From: Treponema sp.
Lineage (GTDB): Bacteria > Spirochaetota > Spirochaetia > Treponematales > Breznakiellaceae
DNA length: 7,223 bases
Assembly: GCA_009780285.1 (NCBI GenBank)
Contig: WRAL01000070.1
Location: 1-7,223, forward strand
Direction: 5' to 3'
Shown here: in pieces, positions 1 to 5,365 of the stretch
Numbering within the stretch: the stretch's first letter is position 1
Layout of the letters: every line of letters starts with the position of its first letter
The notes under the pieces: generated by a model
Database searches by the model: none
What the model saw: only the letters and a program-made list of their open reading frames with translations
Told to the model about the DNA's origin: nothing
Made by a program: the position numbers and the translations under genes

Positions 1-918
1 GCGCTGGGCGGAAACGCGCTGGGCGACACACCGGCGCAGCAGCTTGCGCTGGTGCAAAAAACGGCCGTTCATGTGGTGGGCATGGTGGCGCAGGGGATTA
101 ACGTGGTGGTTTCCCACGGAAACGGCCCGCAGGTTGGGATGATAAATAACGCCTTTGCCTACGCCGCCGCACACGACGGAAAAACGCCGGAGATTCCTTT
201 CCCGGAATGCGGCGCCATGTCGCAGGGCTATATCGGCTACCAGCTTTCGCAGGCTATTCTGTGCGAGCTTAAACGCCGGGGAATTATGCGCTCCACCGCG
301 ACGGTGGTAACGCAAACGGTGGTGTATCCCGAGGATCCGGCCTTTGAAAACCCCACAAAACCTGTAGGCGCTTTTTTGACCGAGGAACAGGCCAAGGCGA
401 AAATGGCCGAAACCGGGCATGTCTATAAGGAAGATGCCGGGCGCGGCTGGCGGCTTGTCGTGGCCTCGCCAAAGCCGCAGCGCATCGTCGAGTTTGATGC
501 GGTGAAGGACTTGATGGACGCCGGCTATATCGTGATCGCCTGCGGCGGCGGCGGAGTTCCGGTAGTCCAGCGCAACGACGGCTACGTGGGCGTTCCGGCG
601 GTGATCGACAAGGATCGATCCTCGGCCAAGATCGCCGCCGACTTTAAGGCCGACATGCTGGTAATCTTGACGGCCGTCGAACAAGTGGCGATTAATTTCA
701 ACAAGCCGGATCAGCGCAACCTTGACAGGATCACTGTTTCGGAAGCGCGCAAGTACATTGAGGAAGGGCATTTCGCGCCCGGATCGATGCTGCCGAAGGT
801 GCAGGCCTGCATAGAATACCTGGAAGGCCATCCCTCAGGCGCGGCGCTGATCACCTCGCTGGAAAAGGCCGCTGCCGGATTGCGCGGGGAAACCGGAACG
901 CTTATCGTGAGCGACTAA
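1..918 (+). CDS. arcC: Carbamate kinase, 5'-truncated by the window edge
   Basis: Carbamate kinase transfers phosphate from carbamoyl phosphate to ADP, giving ATP, CO2 and ammonia. It is the cytosolic, ATP-yielding last step of the arginine deiminase pathway. The open frame runs from base 1, so the real start lies upstream. It encodes 305 visible residues of a family usually near 310, so only a few N-terminal residues are missing. Family motifs seen in order: the N-terminal ALGGNALG at the very start (nucleotide-binding amino acid kinase fold), SHGNGPQVG (112-138), PECGAMSQGYIGYQL, KPVGAFLT, ACGGGGVPVV, AVIDKDRSSA (598-627), the NFNKPDQRNLDRITV stretch and GSMLPKV (781-801). A GTG at 52 is not the start, because it would remove the GGNALG motif. 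The gene precedes arcA on the same strand with a 181-nt structured gap. Identification is firm; whether it shares a transcript with arcA is unknown. Confidence 0.96.
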   Translation, partial: ALGGNALGDTPAQQLALVQKTAVHVVGMVAQGINVVVSHGNGPQVGMINNAFAYAAAHDGKTPEIPFPECGAMSQGYIGYQLSQAILCELKRRGIMRSTATVVTQTVVYPEDPAFENPTKPVGAFLTEEQAKAKMAETGHVYKEDAGRGWRLVVASPKPQRIVEFDAVKDLMDAGYIVIACGGGGVPVVQRNDGYVGVPAVIDKDRSSAKIAADFKADMLVILTAVEQVAINFNKPDQRNLDRITVSEARKYIEEGHFAPGSMLPKVQACIEYLEGHPSGAALITSLEKAAAGLRGETGTLIVSD

Positions 919-923
919 AATAT

Positions 924-951
924 TGCGCGGAAGCTGTGCGGCTTCCGCGCA
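924..951 (+). terminator. Perfect 11-bp stem-loop just after arcC, possible terminator without a U-tract
   Basis: TGCGCGGAAGC (924-934) and GCTTCCGCGCA (941-951) are exact reverse complements around a 6-nt loop. It begins 5 bases after the arcC stop codon. The GC-rich stem suits a transcription terminator or an mRNA 3'-end stabiliser, but no T-run follows (the next bases are GGCGTCCGAC), so intrinsic termination is uncertain. Confidence 0.5.
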
Positions 952-975
952 GGCGTCCGACTAACGAAACATTGG

Positions 976-1010
976 ACTTGTTCGACAATTCGGTTAGCTG
1001 TCGAACAAGT
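976..1010. repeat. Perfect 12-bp inverted repeat in the arcC-arcA gap
   Basis: ACTTGTTCGACA (976-987) and TGTCGAACAAGT (999-1010) are exact reverse complements around an 11-nt spacer. It could be a stem-loop in the arcA leader RNA or a dyad binding site for a dimeric regulator. The sequence does not decide between them. It directly abuts the next inverted repeat. Confidence 0.7.
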
Positions 1011-1037
1011 ACAGCAAAATACTGCGTATTTTGCTGT
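1011..1037. repeat. Perfect 12-bp inverted repeat with a 3-nt loop
   Basis: ACAGCAAAATAC (1011-1022) and GTATTTTGCTGT (1026-1037) pair exactly around the loop TGC. The stem is AT-rich and a TTTT run (1037-1040) follows, so it could act as a weak intrinsic terminator or attenuator ahead of arcA. It could also be a regulator-binding palindrome. Confidence 0.65.
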
Positions 1038-1047
1038 TTTCAGCTGA

Positions 1048-1079
1048 ATTTGTTCGGAAACTGAAGTTTCCGAACAAAT
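1048..1079. repeat. Perfect 15-bp inverted repeat just upstream of the arcA ribosome binding site
   Basis: ATTTGTTCGGAAACT (1048-1062) and AGTTTCCGAACAAAT (1065-1079) are exact reverse complements separated by only GA. The hairpin ends 10 bases before the GGAGG of arcA (1090-1094). It could affect translation or the stability of the 5' end, or be a DNA operator. The TTGTTCG core is shared with the repeat at 976-1010. Confidence 0.7.
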
Positions 1080-1099
1080 ATATTAAAACGGAGGCGACA

Positions 1100-2314
1100 A
1101 TGATCGGAGTGAACGTAAAAAGCGAAATAGGAAAGCTGAAGAAGGTATTGGTGCATCGTCCGGGAAGCGAACTTTTGAACCTTACGCCGGACACATTGGG
1201 CGAGCTTCTTTTTGACGACATACCCTTCCTGCGCATAGCGCGGCAGGAGCACGATTTTTTTTCCAAAATTCTTGAAGAAAACGGCGCGGAAGTGATTTAT
1301 CTGGAAGACCTTGTAGCGCAAGTGCTGGATCAGGACGGTGAATTGCGCAAGCAATTTTTGGATCAATACATTCGCGAGGCCTGCATTCGAACGGACTATT
1401 ACAAGCAGGCTATTTTCGATTACCTTGATTCCTCGTTCAAAACTGGCAAAGAGCTTGCGCTGAAAACAATGGAAGGCGTGTACCTAAGCGAGATTCCCAC
1501 TGGCCGGGAAGCGCTGGTCGATCTGGTCAGCGACGACTCCAAGATGGTGATTCCTCCCATGCCTAACCTTTACTTTACCCGCGATCCCTTCGCTACGATT
1601 GGCTGTGGCATAAGCCTTAATAAGATGTATTCCGAAACGCGCAGTCGTGAGACTATTTATGGCGAATATATTTTCAAGCATCACAAGGATTTCAACGTCG
1701 CGCCTAAATACTACGATCGCTATAATCCTTTCCACATCGAAGGCGGCGATATTCTAAACTTCAACTCGGAAATGATAGGCATAGGCATTTCCCAAAGAAC
1801 CGAGCCTGACGCGATAGAATTAATCGCGAAAAATATTTTCGCTTCCGAGTCCTCCATTAAGACAATTTTGGCGTTTAATATTCCAAAGCTGCGCGCCTTT
1901 ATGCATTTGGACACGGTTTTTACGCAAATATCCCATGCCAAATTTACCGTTCATCCAAAAATCCTTGAATCGCTAACAGTGTTTGAAATAACCGCCGGCG
2001 AAAAGGGCCGTAACAGGATCAAGCAGGTGGATGGAACTCTTGAAAAAATCCTTTCCGATTATATGCGCCGCGACGTGGAGCTGATTCCTTGCGCCGGCGG
2101 CGATCGCATAGCCGCAGAGCGCGAGCAGTGGAACGACGGCTCGAACACGCTTAGCATCTCGCCGGGAACGGTGGTCGTCTACGATCGCAACGAAGTAACG
2201 AACGACCTTCTGCGCGAGAGCGGCGTTACCGTGCTGGAAGTTCCGTCCAGCGAGCTTTCGCGCGGACGCGGCGGCCCGCGCTGCATGAGCATGCCGCTTT
2301 GGCGGGAGGATTGA
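1100..2314 (+). CDS. arcA: Arginine deiminase
   Basis: Arginine deiminase hydrolyses L-arginine to citrulline and ammonia, the first step of the cytosolic arginine deiminase pathway. The ATG at 1100 has GGAGG at 1090-1094, 5 nt away, and the protein starts MIGVNVKSEIGKLKKVLVHRPG, a normal family N-terminus. The product is 404 residues, close to the usual ~410. An in-frame ATG at 1031 is rejected because it would translate the hairpin region and add 23 unrelated residues. Family active-site features are all present: the TRDPF Asp at residue 162, FHIEGGD with Glu214, MHLDTVF with His269 and Asp271, EQWNDGSN, and the nucleophile Cys395 in GGPRCMSMPL near the C-terminus. It follows arcC, with no arcB between them, unlike the common arcABC order. 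The upstream hairpin cluster suggests its own control. No clear promoter was found in the gap. Confidence 0.97.
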   Translation: MIGVNVKSEIGKLKKVLVHRPGSELLNLTPDTLGELLFDDIPFLRIARQEHDFFSKILEENGAEVIYLEDLVAQVLDQDGELRKQFLDQYIREACIRTDYYKQAIFDYLDSSFKTGKELALKTMEGVYLSEIPTGREALVDLVSDDSKMVIPPMPNLYFTRDPFATIGCGISLNKMYSETRSRETIYGEYIFKHHKDFNVAPKYYDRYNPFHIEGGDILNFNSEMIGIGISQRTEPDAIELIAKNIFASESSIKTILAFNIPKLRAFMHLDTVFTQISHAKFTVHPKILESLTVFEITAGEKGRNRIKQVDGTLEKILSDYMRRDVELIPCAGGDRIAAEREQWNDGSNTLSISPGTVVVYDRNEVTNDLLRESGVTVLEVPSSELSRGRGGPRCMSMPLWRED

Positions 2315-2342
2315 GCGAGCTGGCTTGACAAGTAAACGGCGC

Positions 2343-2372
2343 TTGACGGCCAAGGCGGGGGCGCGCTATTGT
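2343..2372 (+). promoter_or_regulatory. Candidate sigma70-like promoter for the RCC1 lipoprotein gene
   Basis: TTGACG (2343-2348) and TATTGT (2367-2372) are separated by 18 nt, which would start transcription near 2379 and give a leader of about 74 nt. It sits in the 138-nt gap after arcA, where I see no convincing terminator and no other gene. A second TTGACA at 2325-2330 lacks a -10 at a proper distance. The match is moderate and unproven. Confidence 0.45.
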
Positions 2373-2452
2373 CGTGGGCAGTTGTCGCTGAAAGGCGTAG
2401 CTCTGCGATAATTCGCGCAAGCGTTTTTTGTTCGTCAAGGGGGTCGTTTTCT

Positions 2453-4111
2453 ATGAAGAAAATATTAGCGCTCTTTATTGCTCTTTTCTCAACGTCTCTT
2501 AGCTCATGCCTTTCATGGTTTTTTCCGGATGCGCCTCCCCCTCCGCTGTCAACGCTCGACGAGTTCAGGCTGTCCATATCGCAGGTGTCGAACTATCTTG
2601 ACGGAACGATACCGGAAGGAAGCCTTGTTGTTTTCGTTAACGTGGAATCCGACTTCCCCGAGCTTTCGGATTTTATCATTGACGAGCTTGTCGCTAATGC
2701 CGTCAACAACAGGTTTTTTACGGTCGTGGACAGGCAGCAGTGGGACATTCTGCGCGCCGAGCAAAATCTCCAGCTGTCCGGGGAGATAAGCGAGGAGACG
2801 GCGCTTTCCATAGGTCGCTTCCTTGGAGCGCAAACGATAGTGTCAGGAAGGATAAGCTCGCTTGGCAATGACTACCGGCTTACAATTCGCGCGCTTGAGG
2901 TGGAAACGGCGCGAGTGCAGGGGCAGCGCAATCAGTTTATAGGCACTGCGTCCACGATAGCGGCGCTTGTGGGCGGCAGCGAGCCGGTCGTGCCGCCGAC
3001 AACGCAAGAAGGAGCGCCGGAGCCGGCCGAACGGCAGGCAAGGCCGGAGCTTTCGTCCATCGCCACGACCTCCGGCGGCACGAACGAGGAAAGCTCTTCC
3101 TTCTATATCATGTCGAACGCTCTTTTAGCCTGGGGATCGAATCGCTACGGGCAGCTTGGCGACGGAACCATCCGGGATCGCAGGGAGCCGGTCGCGATCG
3201 GCGCGGCGAACTGGGCGGCGGTTTCGGCCGGCGCCTGGCACACGGCGGCGATACAGACGGACGGCTCGCTTTGGGCCTGGGGAAGAAACGACTACGGGCA
3301 GGTGGGCGACGACGCGACGACGGACAGATACGCGCCGGTCAGAATTGGCGGCGATTCAAGCTGGGCGTATGTTTCGGCAAGCGGATGGCACACCGTCGCG
3401 GTACGCGCCGACGGCTCGCTCTGGGCTTGGGGGCGCAACCACTGCGGGCAATTGGGCGACGGCACGACGACGGATCGGCGCGCGCCTGTGCGCATTGGAA
3501 GCGCGAGCAACTGGAAGCTGGCGTCCGCTGGCCACGATTTTACGATAGCGATTAGGACGGACGGAACCTTGTGGGCCTGGGGCGCGAACAGCGTTGGCGA
3601 GCTTGGCGACGGCACGACGACGGAGCGCCATGAACCCGTTCGCGTCGTATCGAACGCTTCATGGGTGAGCGCTTCGTCCGGGCAGGGGCATACCGTGGCG
3701 ATTCAGGCGGACGGATCGCTTTGGGCCTGGGGAGGCAACTGGTCGGGGCAAGTCGGCGACTCTAGTTCCAGCTTGCCCATGCACACAAGTCCTGTGAGAA
3801 TCGGCGCGGCGACAAACTGGTACATGGCCTCCGCCGGCTATTCGCACACGGTCGCCGTAACCACGGACGGCCAGCTTTGGGCCTGGGGCCAAAATTCCGA
3901 AGGACAGCTTGGCGACGGCACGATGACCGATCGCTACGCGCCGGTTAGAATAGGCGCGGATACCGATTGGGAGCTCGCATCCGCCGGCACGTTCCACACG
4001 GCGGCGATCAAGGCCGACGGCAGCCTCTGGGCTTGGGGAAAAAATTGGAACGGCCAGCTTGGCGATGGCTCCTTTTTCGATAGCTATTCTCCAATAAGGG
4101 TCGCGCAATAA
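2453..4111 (+). CDS. Lipoprotein with CsgG/LpoB-like domain and RCC1-type repeats
   Basis: A predicted 552-residue exported lipoprotein. The ATG at 2453 is preferred over an in-frame ATG at 2369: it has AAGGGGG at 2437-2443 and opens a classic lipoprotein signal (KK, hydrophobic core, lipobox LSSC with Cys19). Residues about 35-175 resemble the CsgG/LpoB-like periplasmic alpha/beta domain seen in spirochete lipoproteins, with landmarks SNYLDGTIPEGS, FTVVDRQQWDILRAEQNLQLSG and GRFLGAQTIVSGRIS. A Pro/Glu/Ser-rich linker follows (about 175-220). From residue 224 to the C-terminus there are six full RCC1-type repeats plus a partial seventh, each with LWAWG, a GQLGDGTTTDR-type turn, APVRIG, and HT(V/A)A(I/V). 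RCC1-type repeats usually form a beta-propeller, so a seven-bladed interaction surface on the cell envelope is inferred. The ligand is unknown. The gene appears monocistronic: it has its own candidate promoter and the next gene has a separate one. Confidence 0.85.
   Translation: MKKILALFIALFSTSLSSCLSWFFPDAPPPPLSTLDEFRLSISQVSNYLDGTIPEGSLVVFVNVESDFPELSDFIIDELVANAVNNRFFTVVDRQQWDILRAEQNLQLSGEISEETALSIGRFLGAQTIVSGRISSLGNDYRLTIRALEVETARVQGQRNQFIGTASTIAALVGGSEPVVPPTTQEGAPEPAERQARPELSSIATTSGGTNEESSSFYIMSNALLAWGSNRYGQLGDGTIRDRREPVAIGAANWAAVSAGAWHTAAIQTDGSLWAWGRNDYGQVGDDATTDRYAPVRIGGDSSWAYVSASGWHTVAVRADGSLWAWGRNHCGQLGDGTTTDRRAPVRIGSASNWKLASAGHDFTIAIRTDGTLWAWGANSVGELGDGTTTERHEPVRVVSNASWVSASSGQGHTVAIQADGSLWAWGGNWSGQVGDSSSSLPMHTSPVRIGAATNWYMASAGYSHTVAVTTDGQLWAWGQNSEGQLGDGTMTDRYAPVRIGADTDWELASAGTFHTAAIKADGSLWAWGKNWNGQLGDGSFFDSYSPIRVAQ
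3122..4108 (+). repeat. Tandem ~150-bp coding repeats (RCC1-type units)
   Basis: The repeat starts, taken at the LWAWG codons, are 3122, 3269, 3419, 3569, 3719, 3875 and 4025. Spacings are 147, 150, 150, 150, 156 and 150 bp. The last unit stops after about 28 residues. DNA identity is high in patches: a shared stretch covering GCGACGGCACGACGACGGA occurs in units 3 and 4. The units are in frame, so recombination or slippage between them would change blade number without breaking the protein. Confidence 0.9.
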
Positions 4112-4133
4112 GCGCAGGCTGGAAACAAAGGCC

Positions 4134-4162
4134 TTGACCTGGCGGCAAATCCGCCGTATAAA
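4134..4162 (+). promoter_or_regulatory. Strong sigma70-like promoter for the GH130 gene, with an inverted repeat in its spacer
   Basis: TTGACC (4134-4139) and TATAAA (4157-4162) are separated by exactly 17 nt, close to consensus. The expected start of transcription is about 4168-4170, at the ATG of the next gene. The spacer contains GGCGG (4141-4145), CAAAT, CCGCC (4151-4155), a perfect 5-bp dyad in a position where a bound repressor would block RNA polymerase. The regulator is unknown. Confidence 0.65.
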
Positions 4163-4167
4163 CAGGT

Positions 4168-5166
4168 ATGAGCATACTTATAAACGCAAGCGCGCTTCCC
4201 AATATTCCTTGGGAGCCAAGGCCGAAAACGGACAGGGGCAGCAGCCCGCTTTGGCGCTATTCCGGCAACCCGGTAATTCCGCGCGATCTTACGGCTCATT
4301 CAAACAGCATTTTTAACAGCGCCGTGGTTCCCTTTAAAGGCGGTTTCGCCGGCGTGTTCCGCTGCGACGATACATCGCGCCGCATGAACATTCATGCCGG
4401 AACAAGCGCGAACGGCATTAATTGGAGCATCGAAAATAATCCCATAGATTTTATCAAATGTCGCGATGATCAGCCGGATTCCGAATACAAATACGACCCA
4501 CGAGTTGTGTTTGTGGATGACAAATGGTACGTGATCTGGTGCAATGGCTATAAAGGCCCGTGCATAGGGCTTGGATACACGGACGACTTCAAAAAGTTTT
4601 ACATGATGGAAAACGTTACGATGCCCTTTAACCGCAACGGCGTTCTTTTTCCGCGTAAAATTAACGGCCGTTACGCCATGCTTACAAGGCCAAGCGATTC
4701 CGGGCATACGCCTTTTGGCGACATCATTTATTCGGAAAGCCCGGACCTTGAGTTCTGGGGCCGGCACAGGCATGTGATGTCGCCGGCGCATTTTTCGCAA
4801 AGCGCCTGGCAATGCACCAAGGTAGGCGCCGGTCCCGCTCCAATCGAAACGAGCGAAGGATGGCTTTTGTTTTATCACGGCGTGCTTACCAGCTGTAACG
4901 GCTTTGTCTATTCCTTCGGCGCCGCGCTTCTCGACCTGGACAAGCCCTGGCAAGTAATCGCGCGAAGCCGCCCCTACATGATTGCCCCGCAGGAATCCTA
5001 CGAGCTTTGCGGCGATGTTCCCAACGTCGCCTTTCCCTGCGCCGCCCTTGCCGACGGCGCCACCGGCCGGCTTGCCATTTACTACGGCTGCGCCGACACG
5101 GTAACCTCGCTCGCCTTTGGCATGGTCGACGAGGTGGCGGATTTTATCACGCGGAACGCGCTTTGA
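4168..5166 (+). CDS. Glycoside hydrolase family 130 enzyme, probable beta-mannoside phosphorylase
   Basis: A 332-residue protein of the GH130 five-bladed beta-propeller family, whose members mainly phosphorolyse beta-mannosides, releasing mannose 1-phosphate. Family landmarks: WRYSGNPVIPR (29-39), NSIFNSAVV (46-54), FRCDD with Arg65, YDPRV with the putative proton-donor Asp110, FNRNGVLFP with Arg156 and Asn157, Arg174 in LTRPS, Lys218 in TKVGAGPAPI, and His237 in FYHGV. The Arg/Asn/Arg/Lys/His set resembles the phosphate-binding residues of GH130 phosphorylases, so a phosphorylase is favoured over a hydrolase. The acceptor sugar (glucose, GlcNAc or mannose) cannot be told. No signal peptide is seen, so it should be cytosolic and act on imported disaccharides. 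ATG 4168 is the only sensible start: an in-frame TAA lies at 4159-4161 and no other in-frame start precedes the conserved region. There is no Shine-Dalgarno site. No sugar transporter or other glycosidase gene is in view. Confidence 0.9.
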   Translation: MSILINASALPNIPWEPRPKTDRGSSPLWRYSGNPVIPRDLTAHSNSIFNSAVVPFKGGFAGVFRCDDTSRRMNIHAGTSANGINWSIENNPIDFIKCRDDQPDSEYKYDPRVVFVDDKWYVIWCNGYKGPCIGLGYTDDFKKFYMMENVTMPFNRNGVLFPRKINGRYAMLTRPSDSGHTPFGDIIYSESPDLEFWGRHRHVMSPAHFSQSAWQCTKVGAGPAPIETSEGWLLFYHGVLTSCNGFVYSFGAALLDLDKPWQVIARSRPYMIAPQESYELCGDVPNVAFPCAALADGATGRLAIYYGCADTVTSLAFGMVDEVADFITRNAL

Positions 5167-5171
5167 TTGTA

Positions 5172-5227
5172 TTTGGAGGGTACATGCCCCGCCCTTTAGG
5201 GCGTGAGAAGGGTATGTACCCTCCAAA
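5172..5227. repeat. 56-nt imperfect palindrome (long foldback) after the GH130 gene
   Basis: TTTGGAGGGTACAT (5172-5185) pairs perfectly with ATGTACCCTCCAAA (5214-5227). Pairing continues inward: GCCC (5186-5189) with GGGT (5210-5213, one G-U), then CGCCC (5190-5194) with GGGCG (5199-5203) around a TTTA loop. Only TGAGAA (5204-5209) bulges. That is about 23 base pairs in 56 nt, starting 5 bases after the GH130 stop. No T-run follows directly. It could be a dispersed palindromic element, an mRNA 3'-end stabiliser, or part of the termination region. Confidence 0.75.
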
Positions 5228-5241
5228 AATCACCTTACCCA

Positions 5242-5283
5242 AACAACAAGCCCGCCATTCATGGCGGGGTTGTTGTTTTTTTT
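5242..5283 (+). terminator. Rho-independent terminator for the GH130 gene
   Basis: AACAACAAGCCCGCCA (5242-5257) pairs with TGGCGGGGTTGTTGTT (5262-5277) with a single mismatch, a TTCA loop, and eight Ts (5276-5283) at the 3' side. This is a textbook intrinsic terminator on the plus strand. Read on the minus strand it has a weaker T-run, so it might also stop transcription from the convergent lipoprotein gene. Confidence 0.9.
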
Positions 5284-5326
5284 CCGGCACTATTACGCGT
5301 GGAATTTTGGACGGGCTTTAGCCCAA

Positions 5327-5365
5327 GGGCCTTGGTCCCGCCCCAAAACTCCGAGGCCAAGGCTC
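5327..5365 (-). repeat. Stem-loop at the 3' end of the Ig-like lipoprotein gene
   Basis: GGGCCTTGG (5327-5335) pairs with CCAAGGCTC (5357-5365) with one G-T pair and a 21-nt loop, directly next to the stop codon of the minus-strand gene. A separate small palindrome, GGGCTTTAGCCC, lies at 5313-5324. In the minus-strand transcript these would be consecutive 3' hairpins, but no U-tract follows, so termination there is unproven. Confidence 0.4.

Noticed and set aside
52..54. GTG at 52 as the start of carbamate kinase
   Set aside because: The frame is open to base 1 and the preceding codons encode the essential GGNALG motif.
972..1000. TTGGAC at 972-977 as the -35 of an arcA promoter
   Set aside because: At 17 nt spacing the -10 would be TAGCTG, a poor match, so no promoter is claimed in the gap.
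1031..1099. In-frame ATG at 1031 as a longer start for arginine deiminase
   Set aside because: It would translate the hairpin region into residues unlike the family, whereas ATG 1100 has a well-placed GGAGG and gives the normal N-terminus.
2413..2429. CGC-GCAA-GCG followed by TTTTTT as a terminator between arcA and the lipoprotein gene
   Set aside because: The stem is only 3 bp, too weak to call, and it lies downstream of the predicted promoter for the next gene.
2369..2452. In-frame ATG at 2369 as the start of the RCC1 lipoprotein
   Set aside because: It lies within or before the predicted transcription start and would bury the lipoprotein signal peptide 28 residues inside the protein.
3659..4108. 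Minus-strand and shifted-frame open frames across the RCC1 repeat region
   Set aside because: They are repeated shadows caused by GC-rich tandem repeats and contain no recognisable domain.
4300..5226. A 308-codon open frame on the minus strand opposite the GH130 gene
   Set aside because: The plus-strand protein has unmistakable GH130 motifs. The minus-strand translation is low-complexity and shows no family features; it mirrors the codon bias of the real gene.
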